A stretch of DNA of 9,558 bases, from the NCBI GenBank assembly GCA_028691625.1, contig JAQUYZ010000038.1:1-9558 (forward strand). The letters are read 5' to 3'. Numbering within the stretch: the stretch's first letter is position 1; the number at the start of each line of letters is the position of its first letter. Positions 1 to 7,201 of this stretch are shown here, one piece after another. A program made the translations under genes and the position numbers. The notes under the pieces were generated by a model that was given only the letters and a program-made list of their open reading frames with translations, did no database searches and was not told the DNA's origin. The stretch is from Eubacteriales bacterium. GTDB taxonomy: Bacteria; Bacillota; Clostridia; Peptostreptococcales; Anaerovoracaceae.

Positions 1-411
1 TTGAATGTGGAGTCGGTCTATGAGAAATCCTTAAAGAGAGATCAGTATGAAGCAAAGATAAAGGAAGTTTTTCAAGACAGTTCCGCTCAGATTTTTAAAG
101 AAAATGAAAATAAGATATTTGATCGTGAGGAATGGATCGCCCATGCAGAAAAGGTGAAGGCCAGCATGCCGCAGATCCGGGAAGAGCTGATGTCTGAACT
201 TCCTGACACAGGCATGATCGTTCAAGTGCTGAAAAGTATGGGAGCACCGTCCTCTCCCGGGGAACTTGGTTTGTCCAAAGCGGAGTTGAAAGAAGCAATT
301 GTATTTGCAAAAGAGGTAAGAACGAAATATACGATTTTGGATGCGGCCGAATATCTGGGCTGCCTGGAAGCAGTGGCGGAACGCGTAGCGGAAACGATGG
401 AAACGATATAA
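1..411 (+). CDS. araM: sn-glycerol-1-phosphate dehydrogenase (AraM/EgsA type), C-terminal part
   Basis: This is the last 136 residues of a protein that starts upstream of the window; the TTG at position 1 is simply the first codon seen, not a credible start. The stretch around residues 90-125 (LSKAELKEAIVFAKEVR, then KYTILDAAEYLG) matches the characteristic C-terminus of AraM/EgsA proteins, members of the iron-alcohol-dehydrogenase/G1PDH superfamily of about 400 residues. Characterised members reduce dihydroxyacetone phosphate to sn-glycerol 1-phosphate with NAD(P)H in the cytoplasm. The NAD-binding and metal-ligand regions lie outside the window, so catalytic competence cannot be judged. The gene ends 29 nt before araD, and in Bacillus subtilis araM also sits within the arabinose operon, which supports the assignment. 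A paralogue acting on another polyol or ketose phosphate remains possible. Confidence 0.8.
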   Translation: MNVESVYEKSLKRDQYEAKIKEVFQDSSAQIFKENENKIFDREEWIAHAEKVKASMPQIREELMSELPDTGMIVQVLKSMGAPSSPGELGLSKAELKEAIVFAKEVRTKYTILDAAEYLGCLEAVAERVAETMETI

Positions 412-440
412 CGCAGAAACGAAAGAGAGGGTGGTTCACC

Positions 441-1175
441 ATGGAAGCAGTATATGATGAAAAAGATCTAAACCGGCTCAAGGAGGAAGTTTGTGAAGCA
501 AATCTTGAATTGGCCGCAAAAAAGTTAGTTCTGTACACATGGGGAAACGTCAGCGGAATACTCAGGGAAGCAAATTTAATGGTAATTAAACCCAGCGGTG
601 TTCCTTACGAAAAGCTGACCCCGGACATGATGGTGGTTTTGGATTTAGACGGAAGGATGATTCAGGGGGATTACAATCCCTCTTCCGATACGCCTACTCA
701 TCTGGAGCTTTACAGAGAATTTGATACGATCGGCGGGGTGGTGCATACCCATTCAACCTTTGCGACTGCCTGGGCCCAGGCAAAAAGAAGCATTGCATGT
801 TACGGTACGACGCACAGTGATTATTTTTACAATGAAATCCCCTGCACGCCGGAACTAACTTCGGAAGAAATCAACGGAGACTATGAACGGAACACCGGCA
901 AGGTAATCGTGAGAACGATGAGAGACAGAGATTATAACGCTGTGCCGGGGATTCTGGTTGCCAACCACGGGCCTTTCACATGGGGAAAGGACCCAGGTAA
1001 TGCAGTACATAACAGCGTTGTTCTGGAAGAATTGGCAAGAATGGCGCAGCTGACGATTTCGATCAATCATGATATCACAGGAATTCAGAAGGTGCTGATG
1101 GATAAGCATTATCTCAGAAAGCACGGAAAAAACGCATATTACGGACAGAAAGTGAACAAGGAGCAGCAACGATGA
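441..1175 (+). CDS. araD: L-ribulose-5-phosphate 4-epimerase
   Basis: This cytoplasmic zinc enzyme of the class II aldolase/epimerase family interconverts L-ribulose 5-phosphate and D-xylulose 5-phosphate, the last step of L-arabinose catabolism. It has 244 residues; E. coli AraD has 231. The family landmarks are present: TWGNVS (33-38), KPSG (50-53), SSDTPTH (81-87), zinc ligands His102 and His104 in VHTH and His176 in NHG. Asp83 in the SSD motif and Asp127 in THSDYF mark the epimerase branch rather than the aldolases, which have Glu at the first of these sites. The C-terminal DKHYLRKHG and YYGQ motifs carry the conserved His and Tyr residues. The ATG at 441 follows a purine-rich GAGAGGGTGG site. 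The stop overlaps the next gene's start by 4 nt (ATGA), which suggests translational coupling. UlaF/SgbE-type epimerases are close relatives, but the araB neighbour favours AraD. Confidence 0.93.
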   Translation: MEAVYDEKDLNRLKEEVCEANLELAAKKLVLYTWGNVSGILREANLMVIKPSGVPYEKLTPDMMVVLDLDGRMIQGDYNPSSDTPTHLELYREFDTIGGVVHTHSTFATAWAQAKRSIACYGTTHSDYFYNEIPCTPELTSEEINGDYERNTGKVIVRTMRDRDYNAVPGILVANHGPFTWGKDPGNAVHNSVVLEELARMAQLTISINHDITGIQKVLMDKHYLRKHGKNAYYGQKVNKEQQR

Positions 1176-2203
1176 AGATATTGACCATAACAGATTTATT
1201 TATCAACAAAGAAGTTGTGGAGGCAGCGTTAAGAGAGAAATTAGGCGGGATTGATCCGCTTGTAATTGATAATTTTGCCGTGGATTTTCCCATTACACCC
1301 CTGACTTACGGAGACGGAGAGGTAACGGAATTTGTAGGAAGCGAAGAAGATATCATCGAACGGATTGCCGATGTGGATCACTTGGTGGTTCACACCTCAC
1401 CCATCACAAAAAGAGTGATGGAACACGGGAAAAAACTAAAATCGATCTCTGTCACCAGAGGGGGCTGTATCAATGTAAATATTGAGGCTGCAAGCAGTTT
1501 GAAAATACCTGTTTTTAATACGCCCGGAAGAAATTCCACAGCAGTAGCCGAATTTACCATAGGTCTGTTTATCGCAGAGACCAGAAACATTGCCAGAAGC
1601 CATGAAACGATACGACAGGGTAAATGGGTAGACGAGTATTACATTTATGAAAAAAGTGAATTTGAACTTTCCAGTAAAGTGATTGGCCTGATGGGCTATG
1701 GAAATATCGGTGCAAAGGTGTGTCAATATCTGAGCGGTTTCGGCTGCCGTGTCCTGGTTTATGATCCCTATATCAATAAAGTTGACAGCGCCAATGCAAC
1801 GCTGGTGGATTTGGATACCTTGCTTGCCGAATCAGATATTATTTCTCTTCATATGAGAGTTACGCCGGAGACAACAGGTATGTTCAACATGGCCTTGTTC
1901 CGGAAAATGAAAAAATCAGCCATATTTGTCAACACCGCCAGAGGCCCGCTTGTGAATTACGGGGATTTATACAGGGCCTTAAAAGAAGGCGTCATTGCAA
2001 GAGCGGCGCTTGACACCTTTGAGGTGGAACCGATTGATCCTGACGATCCGATCTTAAAGCTGAAGAATGTAACCTTGACCAATCATATCGCAGGTTCTTC
2101 AAGAAATGCGGCACAATTGTCTGCTGAAATCATGGCGGAGGATTTGAAATCATTTATTGAAGGCAGAGAGGTAAAAAATTTGGTAAATAAAACTGTCGGG
2201 TAA
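1172..2203 (+). CDS. D-isomer 2-hydroxyacid dehydrogenase (phosphoglycerate dehydrogenase-like)
   Basis: This 343-residue NAD-dependent enzyme belongs to the D-2-hydroxyacid dehydrogenase family (SerA/GyaR type). The nucleotide-binding loop GYGNIG is at 175-180, followed by the acidic end of the second strand (VYDPY, 196-200). The catalytic triad is visible: Arg257 in NTARG, the Glu of the VEP motif (Glu286) and His305 in NHIAGSS. It lacks the C-terminal ACT-type regulatory domain of long SerA enzymes, so it is probably not an ordinary serine-biosynthesis enzyme. AAGGAG lies 8 nt before the ATG, which overlaps the araD stop by 4 nt. Lying between araD and araB, it should oxidise or reduce an intermediate or by-product of the sugar pathway, such as a 2-hydroxy or 2-keto acid. 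The substrate cannot be read from sequence. Confidence 0.88.
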   Translation: MKILTITDLFINKEVVEAALREKLGGIDPLVIDNFAVDFPITPLTYGDGEVTEFVGSEEDIIERIADVDHLVVHTSPITKRVMEHGKKLKSISVTRGGCINVNIEAASSLKIPVFNTPGRNSTAVAEFTIGLFIAETRNIARSHETIRQGKWVDEYYIYEKSEFELSSKVIGLMGYGNIGAKVCQYLSGFGCRVLVYDPYINKVDSANATLVDLDTLLAESDIISLHMRVTPETTGMFNMALFRKMKKSAIFVNTARGPLVNYGDLYRALKEGVIARAALDTFEVEPIDPDDPILKLKNVTLTNHIAGSSRNAAQLSAEIMAEDLKSFIEGREVKNLVNKTVG

Positions 2204-2215
2204 AGGAGAGATAGA

Positions 2216-3901
2216 ATGGGCACAAAATATACGATAGGAATCGATTACGGTACATTGTCGGCAAGGGCCTTATTGGTGGACGTCAATACCGGTGAAGAAA
2301 TCGAAACCGCTCTTTATGAATATCCTCATGGTGTTATGGATACTTTTCTGCCGGATCATAAAACCAGGTTAATGCCTGACTTTGCGCTTCAGCATCCGCA
2401 GGATTACATTGACGCGCTGCAGTTCACAGTAACTGAGTTGTTGAAAAAGACAGGCATCAGCAAGGAAGATGTAATCGGAATCTGCAGTGATTTCACGGAG
2501 TGTTCCATGCTGCCTGTCGATGAGAAGGGAATCCCGCTCTGCTTTCAAGAGAGATATAAAACCAATCCTCACAGCTACGTAAAGCTATGGAAGCATCATG
2601 CGGCTCAGGATGAAGCCAGTCAATTGAATCAGATCGCGGAAATGAGGGGGGAAGCCTTTTTAAAAAGATACGGAGGCAAGATCTCTTCAGAATGGATGTT
2701 TCCGAAGATCTGGCAGATACTGGACGAAGATCCGGAACTTTATCATGATACGGCAAAGTTCATGGAGCTGGCGGATTGGGCGACCATGCAGCTGACAGGA
2801 GTGGAACGCAAGAACAGCTGTACTGCAGGCTACAAGGCGATTTGGCATAAAAGAGAAGGATTCCCTTCAAAGGCATTTTTCAAGGCGTTGCACCCTGCAC
2901 TGGAGAATGTGATCGATGAAAAGTTCAATCCCGTCGTCATTCCGATCGGAAGCGCAGCAGGTCAGATTACAAAAGAGGCAGCCGCGTTGACCGGCTTGAA
3001 AGAGGGAACGATTGTGGCCGTAGGGATAGGAGATGCCCACGCAGCCGTTCCGGCGGTGGGTATCACAGAACCCGGAAAAATGCTCATGATCATGGGTACC
3101 TCCACTTGTCATATGATGCTTGGAGAGAAAGAAGCCATGGTGCCCGGCATGTGCGGCGTTGTAGAGGATGGAATCATTCCGGGATACTACGGCTACGAAG
3201 CGGGGCAATCTTGTGTGGGTGATCATTTTCAGTGGTTCAAGGATCATTGTGTGCCGGAGGCTTATGAAAAAGAAGCAAAAGAGAGAGGCATCCACATATT
3301 TGCATTATTGAGTGAGAAGGCTGAGAAACTGCGCCCCGGACAATCCGGTCTTTTAGCACTGGATTGGTGGAACGGCAACCGTTCTGTATTGGTGGACGTG
3401 GACTTGACAGGCTTGATCATCGGTATGACTTTGCTGACCAGGCCGGAGGAAATCTACAGAGCCTTAATTGAAGCAACCGCTTTCGGCACAAAGATGATCG
3501 TTGAAACCTTCCGGGAGTATGGAGTCCCGGTCAACGAGCTGTATGCAGCCGGTGGAATTGCCGAAAAAAATCAGCTGATGATGCAAATCTACGCAGATGT
3601 AACCAATATGGATATAAAAATCGCGGCTTCTCCTCAGGCGCCTGCCTTAGGTGCGGCGATCTACGCAGCCGTGGCTGCAGGGAAAGAAAGAGGCGGATAT
3701 GACGATATCTATACGGCGGCAAACGTTATGGGAAAAGTAAAAGACCTGTATTATACGCCGAATAAGGAAAGTGTCTCCGTGTATCAAAGTCTTTACGAAG
3801 AGTATAAAAAACTGCACGATTATTTCGGCAGAGGAGAAAATACCGTTATGAAACGACTGAAAAAAATAAAGGAGAATGTTTACTATGTTAATGAAAGATG
3901 A
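2216..3901 (+). CDS. araB: ribulokinase (FGGY family)
   Basis: This 561-residue cytoplasmic kinase matches the usual AraB length of about 560 residues. AraB uses ATP to phosphorylate L-ribulose at O5; family members often also accept D-ribulose, ribitol or L-arabitol. The N-terminal FGGY signature IGIDYGT (7-13) starts the first domain, and GIGDAHAA (271-278) supplies the likely catalytic Asp274. MGTSTCHM (293-300) is the adenosine-binding segment of AraB proteins, DWWNGNRS is at 383-390, and AAGGIAEKN (444-452) is the second FGGY signature. AAGGAG lies 7 nt before the ATG, 12 nt after the previous stop. The 3' end overlaps the following aldolase gene by 17 nt. No L-arabinose isomerase lies in the window, so L-ribulose could come from an upstream araA or from a pentitol dehydrogenase. 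Confidence 0.92.
   Translation: MGTKYTIGIDYGTLSARALLVDVNTGEEIETALYEYPHGVMDTFLPDHKTRLMPDFALQHPQDYIDALQFTVTELLKKTGISKEDVIGICSDFTECSMLPVDEKGIPLCFQERYKTNPHSYVKLWKHHAAQDEASQLNQIAEMRGEAFLKRYGGKISSEWMFPKIWQILDEDPELYHDTAKFMELADWATMQLTGVERKNSCTAGYKAIWHKREGFPSKAFFKALHPALENVIDEKFNPVVIPIGSAAGQITKEAAALTGLKEGTIVAVGIGDAHAAVPAVGITEPGKMLMIMGTSTCHMMLGEKEAMVPGMCGVVEDGIIPGYYGYEAGQSCVGDHFQWFKDHCVPEAYEKEAKERGIHIFALLSEKAEKLRPGQSGLLALDWWNGNRSVLVDVDLTGLIIGMTLLTRPEEIYRALIEATAFGTKMIVETFREYGVPVNELYAAGGIAEKNQLMMQIYADVTNMDIKIAASPQAPALGAAIYAAVAAGKERGGYDDIYTAANVMGKVKDLYYTPNKESVSVYQSLYEEYKKLHDYFGRGENTVMKRLKKIKENVYYVNER
3868..3874 (+). promoter_or_regulatory. Shine-Dalgarno site that decides the aldolase start
   Basis: AAAGGAG lies inside the end of the araB reading frame. 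Its spacing fits an ATG at 3885 (10 nt) and is too close to the in-frame ATG at 3876 (1 nt). This shortens the aldolase by three residues at the N-terminus and leaves a 17-nt overlap with araB. Confidence 0.7.
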
Positions 3902-4529
3902 AAGAGAAGCGATTGTTGAATATTGTATTAAACTGACCGAGCATCGACTGACGAAGGGAACCGGCGGCAATATCAGCATATTTGACAGAAAAGAGAAAAG
4001 AATGGCGATCAGTCCAAGCGGGTTGGATTATTATATGACCAAGCCCGAGGATGTGGTGGTACTGGATTTGGAGGGCAATGTGATCGATGGACACAGAAAG
4101 CCTTCTTCCGAATACAATTTACACCGGATCTTTTATGTCAACAGGGAGGACTGTAATTCCGTCGTTCATTGCCACTCGATGTTTGCCGGAGTGCTGTCCT
4201 GTCTTCACTGGTCCATCCCGGCCAGCCATTACATGATCGCCCTTGCAGGCAAGGATGTAAGATGTGCCGAATATGCGACCTTCGGGACACAGGAGCTTGC
4301 GGACAATGCGTTTGAAGCGATGAAAGGCAGAAATGCCGTCTTGCTGGGCAATCACGGATTGCTGGCAGTTGCGAGAGATTTGCCCAATGCCTTCAACACC
4401 GCCGAGGAAATAGAATTTTGCGCGGAAATGTATTACAGAGCAAAATGTGTGGGGGAACCGGTCATTCTGCCTGATACAGAGATGGAGCTGATCATAGGTA
4501 AATTTAACAGCTATGGCGTAGTAAAGTAA
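3885..4529 (+). CDS. L-fuculose-phosphate aldolase-like class II aldolase
   Basis: This 214-residue zinc aldolase is very like E. coli FucA, which cleaves L-fuculose 1-phosphate to dihydroxyacetone phosphate and L-lactaldehyde and also acts on related ketose 1-phosphates. Visible landmarks are GTGGNIS (25-31), SPSG (43-46), and PSSE (73-76) with Glu76 as the catalytic acid. Zinc ligands are His95 and His97 in HCH and His157 in NHG. SHYMIA (114-119) and the C-terminal KFNSYG Tyr210 correspond to FucA active-site tyrosines. Glu in PSSE, where AraD has Asp, places it on the aldolase side. The start at 3885 is preferred over the ATG at 3876, because the AAAGGAG site (3868-3874) lies 10 nt before 3885 but only 1 nt before 3876. 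It is the last gene before the terminator. The true substrate is unknown; a pentulose 1-phosphate is as likely as fuculose phosphate. Confidence 0.88.
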   Translation: MLMKDEREAIVEYCIKLTEHRLTKGTGGNISIFDRKEKRMAISPSGLDYYMTKPEDVVVLDLEGNVIDGHRKPSSEYNLHRIFYVNREDCNSVVHCHSMFAGVLSCLHWSIPASHYMIALAGKDVRCAEYATFGTQELADNAFEAMKGRNAVLLGNHGLLAVARDLPNAFNTAEEIEFCAEMYYRAKCVGEPVILPDTEMELIIGKFNSYGVVK

Positions 4530-4581
4530 AATAACAGAAAATACCCTGACTTTGGAAAAGGAAATTCAGATTGATTGATTG

Positions 4582-4603
4582 CTTGATGAATCTTTTCATC
4601 AAG
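4582..4603. other. perfect 9-bp hairpin upstream of the terminator
   Basis: CTTGATGAA (4582-4590) and TTCATCAAG (4595-4603) are exact reverse complements around a TCTT loop. No T-tract follows, so it is not itself a typical intrinsic terminator. It lies in the 3' untranslated region of the sugar operon, 53 nt after the aldolase stop. It could stabilise the mRNA 3' end, be an RNA-processing site, or be a DNA operator; the sequence does not decide. Confidence 0.6.
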
Positions 4604-4650
4604 GAATGAATACATTGTCCTCCTCATTAAGAAAGTTTAGGCAATCAGTG

Positions 4651-4684
4651 AAAAACCCCATCGGCAGAAGCCGGCGGGGTTTTT
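4651..4684. terminator. rho-independent terminator, probably bidirectional
   Basis: AAAAACCCC (4651-4659) pairs with GGGGTTTTT (4676-4684). After one A-C mismatch and one T-G pair, CGGC (4662-4665) pairs with GCCG (4670-4673) around an AGAA loop. The T-run ends the sugar operon on the + strand. The A-run on the 5' side would give a U-tract on the other strand, so it could also stop transcription from the right. It separates the two operons. Confidence 0.9.
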
Positions 4685-4737
4685 CATCTCGTTTTCCGGA
4701 ACAGAAACATAAGAACAGAAAAAGTTTGTTTTCCCTA

Positions 4738-4766
4738 TTGACAGGCAGGAATTTTCTTCCTATAAT
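4738..4766 (+). promoter_or_regulatory. perfect consensus sigma-A/sigma-70 promoter of the tetR operon
   Basis: TTGACA (4738-4743) and TATAAT (4761-4766) are separated by exactly 17 bp, matching the housekeeping consensus at all 12 positions. The predicted start point is near 4773, giving a leader of about 43 nt before the regulator gene. Such a strong promoter in front of a regulator-led operon implies it is normally held off by a repressor. Confidence 0.88.
4747..4761. promoter_or_regulatory. candidate operator palindrome in the promoter spacer
   Basis: AGGAA (4747-4751) and TTCCT (4757-4761) form an inverted repeat with a 5-nt centre, lying between the -35 and -10 boxes and touching the -10. 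TetR-family repressors often bind short palindromes in exactly this position and regulate themselves. The arms are only 5 bp, so chance is a real alternative. Confidence 0.4.
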
Positions 4767-4795
4767 TTAAACGTGATTAAAACATACTTAAAACA
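4767..4795 (+). repeat. helically phased TTAAAAC direct repeats at the transcription start
   Basis: TTAAAACA occurs exactly at 4777-4784 and 4788-4795, 11 bp apart, and a close relative (TTAAACG) begins at 4767, 10 bp earlier. One-turn spacing puts all three on the same face of the helix, just downstream of the -10 box. They may be a regulator site or simply AT-rich leader sequence. Confidence 0.4.
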
Positions 4796-4815
4796 GCCAT
4801 ATGGAAGGGCGAGCA

Positions 4816-5400
4816 ATGAAACGCGAAAGTATAGATTCAAAAAAACGAATTATGGAGACGATGGTTCAGTTATTGATGGAAAAACAAGATGTCAATAAGC
4901 TTACGACCAGACAGATCGCAGAGCTTGCAAATGTAAACAGCGCATTGATCAATTATTATTATCAATCAAAAGAGAATCTGATTGCCCAGGCAGTCGATAT
5001 TTGTATGGAGAATATCGTAAATATGCTTTTCGACGAGAAAATGCGGGAAGCGCCGCCGGCCTCCCGGCTGAAAAGCATGATCAAAGAAATCGCAAGCTTT
5101 TGTTTCGATAATTATTATTTGTTGGAAATCGCGGTATCCAATGAAATCAGGCACGGCAGCATCAACACCAGTGGAAGGATCGTGCCGCTGCTCTCGGAAA
5201 TCTTCAAAGAGACCAAGACGGAAAACGAGCTGAAACTGATTGCGTTGCAGATCATTGCACCGATGCAGATCGTGTTTCTGAATGCAAAGGAATATAAAGC
5301 ATATCTTTCAAAGGATTTGAATAATGAGCAGGTAAGAAATGAATTTCTGGATCAGATGATAGACAATATGATCCGGCAGGCAGGTGTGGCAGAATGCTGA
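4816..5400 (+). CDS. TetR/AcrR-family transcriptional regulator
   Basis: This is a 194-residue dimeric DNA-binding repressor-type protein. The N-terminal helix-turn-helix domain is clear: a first helix around 8-22, then LTTRQIAELANV (29-40) and NSALINYYYQSKENLI (41-56), the typical TetR pattern with a tyrosine-rich recognition helix. The remaining residues are a helical ligand-binding domain with no recognisable family, so the inducer is unknown. The start at 4816 is preferred over the upstream in-frame ATG at 4801, because GGAAGG (4803-4808) is well spaced for 4816 while nothing precedes 4801. It is the first gene of the second operon and overlaps the next by 7 nt. It probably represses its own promoter, which carries a candidate operator. 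Confidence 0.9.
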   Translation: MKRESIDSKKRIMETMVQLLMEKQDVNKLTTRQIAELANVNSALINYYYQSKENLIAQAVDICMENIVNMLFDEKMREAPPASRLKSMIKEIASFCFDNYYLLEIAVSNEIRHGSINTSGRIVPLLSEIFKETKTENELKLIALQIIAPMQIVFLNAKEYKAYLSKDLNNEQVRNEFLDQMIDNMIRQAGVAEC

Positions 5401-5915
5401 TTAAAAGGATGCCGTTCTTCATTCCGGAGTCGATCAAGAAGAAAAAGTTGAACGAACTGTTCCGCCTGACAGCCGATGCCTTCGGATGTGATCTGCCTGA
5501 GCGAAAGAAGCTTTCTTTTCAGGAGGCTCTGCAGGAATACGCTTTATTTACAAAAGAACAGGCGGAACGCTGCTTGCAGGAGGAAACTGAAATCGAAGAG
5601 GTGAAGCACAGACTTTATCAGAACTCCTTTCTTTTCGGCATGGAGCTGAGCAGCGGTCCTATGCAGCGGGTTCAAAAAAAGCCTGCTGCGGCATTGGAGA
5701 TCATCTATCGGCTGATCGGGATAAGCTTTCAATCTGCCGGGCAGGGCGAATTCATAATCAAACATTGTTTTTTCAGTAATTATTATACGGCAGAGGTCTG
5801 CATGCTGATTTCCTCGTTGGACGAAGGGCTGTCGGCAGGACTTACCGGGCGCAGACTATGCTTTACCCAAAGGATTACAGAAGGGTGCAGCTGTTGCAAA
5901 GGAGTTATGAAATGA
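5394..5915 (+). CDS. small cysteine-rich protein of uncertain family
   Basis: I do not firmly recognise this 173-residue protein. It has no signal peptide or membrane segment, so it is probably cytoplasmic. The first half is helical and charged. The second half contains CMLISSLDEGLSAGLTG (136-152), then LCFTQRITEGCSCC (155-168), with cysteines at 125, 136, 156, 165, 167 and 168. The layout of a late beta-strand followed by an E/K-G-x-x-x-C motif recalls proteins annotated as L-2-amino-thiazoline-4-carboxylic acid hydrolase-like, but this match is from memory and weak. The start at 5394 has AGGTG 7 nt upstream and overlaps the tetR stop by 7 nt. The end overlaps the flavoprotein start by 4 nt. 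Strict coupling to that gene suggests a partner, maturation or electron-transfer role for it; this is inference. Confidence 0.6.
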   Translation: MLIKRMPFFIPESIKKKKLNELFRLTADAFGCDLPERKKLSFQEALQEYALFTKEQAERCLQEETEIEEVKHRLYQNSFLFGMELSSGPMQRVQKKPAAALEIIYRLIGISFQSAGQGEFIIKHCFFSNYYTAEVCMLISSLDEGLSAGLTGRRLCFTQRITEGCSCCKGVMK

Positions 5916-7201
5916 AAAACATCATCATTGTCGGCAGCGGCGCAGGAGGTGCAGTCGCTGCAAAAGAGCTGCAGGGAAGCTTTCACGTGACTGTTTTGGA
6001 AGCCGGCGGAGAATTCAGGCCCTTCTCCTTGCCCGTTTCCGCCTTTGAAAAGCTGAGAAAAACCGGACTGCTCTTTGATGAAAGAGAGATACAGCTGCTG
6101 TTTCCGCAGATGAGAGTGCAGAAAACCGGGGACCAGATGGTCATGGTCAGCGGATCCTGCCTGGGCGGAACGACGACACTGTCCGCCGGAAATGCGGTTC
6201 GGGCGGATTCGGGGCTTCAGGAACTCGGCATCGATCTGGAGGAAGAATTTCAGGAGCTCTATCGGGAAATTCCCATTACATATGACCATCGGAATCATTG
6301 GAGTGACGCCTCAAAGAGGCTGTATGAAATATGCGAAGAAATGGATCTGGATCCGAAGCCGATCCCGAAGCTTGGAGATTACGGGCAATGCACTCATTGC
6401 GGAAGATGTCTCCTGGGCTGCCGGTACGGCGTGAAATGGGATAGCCGTAGATTTTTAAAGGATGCACAGGAAAAGGGCGCAAGGGCAGTAAGCGGGTGCA
6501 AGGTTTTAAAGGTCGTGATCGAGGACGGACTGGTGAAGGGGATACAGGCGCGGAAAGGTCTGCACGCAGCATTCTATCCGGCGGATCTTGTCCTGCTGGC
6601 GGCTGGCGGCTTTTCAACTCCTGTCATTCTGCAGCAGTCCGGTATCAATTGTGAAAGCAGTCTGTTTGTGGATCCGGTACTCTGCGTTGCCGCTCATTGC
6701 AAGGGAAGCCTTCAGAACAAGGAGCTTTCCATGCCTTTTGCCGTCCAAAAGGAGCATTATATCCTTTCTCCGTATTTTGATTACCTGAGCTTCTTCTTCA
6801 ATAAAGAATGGAGAAATCCGGCATCGGATACCTTATCCCTGATGATTAAGCTGGCGGACTCCTGTGCAGGCAGCGTCGACGGGAGAAGGATCCATAAATC
6901 ACTGACCGGACTTGACAAAGAACGGCTGCGGGAGGGAGTCGGGATCTGCAGGAAAATCCTCGACAGATACGGAATCAGGGAAGATGAGATTTTTCTCGGG
7001 ACCATCAATGCGGGACATCCCGGCGGAATGCTGCCGCTTACAAGGGAGCAGGCTGAGAGCTTTCATGATCCCAGACTTCCGAAGAATTTGTATGTAGCGG
7101 ATGCATCGCTGTTTCCCGGTTCTCTTGGAAATCCGCCCATCCTGACGATCATGGCGATGGCAAAAAGAATCAGTAAAATAATAATGGAGCGTTTTATATG
7201 A
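5912..7201 (+). CDS. GMC-family FAD-dependent oxidoreductase with a ferredoxin-like cysteine cluster
   Basis: This 429-residue flavoprotein probably oxidises an alcohol group. It begins with a dinucleotide-binding fold (IIIVGSGAGGAVAAKEL, 4-20; VTVLEAGG, 26-33). The GMC segment SGSCLGGTTTLSAGN (80-94) and the C-terminal domain are clear: NAGHPGG (367-372) with the likely catalytic His369, LYVADASLFP (393-402) and LGNPP (405-409) with the second active-site residue Asn407. Residues 160-170 carry C-x2-C-x2-C-x3-C (Cys160, 163, 166, 170), found in a subset of GMC proteins including long-chain alcohol oxidases, and could hold an iron-sulphur centre. It is shorter than typical GMC enzymes (500-600 residues). 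The ATG at 5912 has AAAGGAG (5898-5904) 7 nt upstream, so the longer frame from 5858 is rejected. The substrate is unknown. Confidence 0.85.
   Translation: MKNIIIVGSGAGGAVAAKELQGSFHVTVLEAGGEFRPFSLPVSAFEKLRKTGLLFDEREIQLLFPQMRVQKTGDQMVMVSGSCLGGTTTLSAGNAVRADSGLQELGIDLEEEFQELYREIPITYDHRNHWSDASKRLYEICEEMDLDPKPIPKLGDYGQCTHCGRCLLGCRYGVKWDSRRFLKDAQEKGARAVSGCKVLKVVIEDGLVKGIQARKGLHAAFYPADLVLLAAGGFSTPVILQQSGINCESSLFVDPVLCVAAHCKGSLQNKELSMPFAVQKEHYILSPYFDYLSFFFNKEWRNPASDTLSLMIKLADSCAGSVDGRRIHKSLTGLDKERLREGVGICRKILDRYGIREDEIFLGTINAGHPGGMLPLTREQAESFHDPRLPKNLYVADASLFPGSLGNPPILTIMAMAKRISKIIMERFI

Noticed and set aside
1..3. TTG at the window edge as a true start codon
   Set aside because: The resulting 136-residue product would lack the nucleotide-binding and metal domains of the AraM family; the match is to the family's C-terminus, so the gene is simply cut by the window.
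95..538. 147-codon minus-strand frame across the araM/araD junction
   Set aside because: It is antisense to two clearly conserved genes and its product is a low-complexity Ser/Phe/Pro-rich string; the other minus-strand frames are shadows of the same kind.
4694..4701. TTCCGGAA 8-bp palindrome upstream of the promoter
   Set aside because: It is too short and isolated to call an operator; 8-bp palindromes arise often by chance.
4579..4770. 63-codon open frame starting at a TTG between the operons
   Set aside because: It has no ribosome binding site, runs straight through the hairpin, the terminator and the promoter, and its product has no recognisable features.
4801..4815. ATG at 4801 as the regulator start
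   Set aside because: No Shine-Dalgarno sequence precedes it, while GGAAGG is correctly spaced for the in-frame ATG at 4816.
5858..5911. Upstream ATG giving the flavoprotein 18 extra residues
   Set aside because: The extra residues precede the canonical N-terminal strand (MKNIIIVGSG), and the AAAGGAG site at 5898-5904 is spaced for the ATG at 5912.
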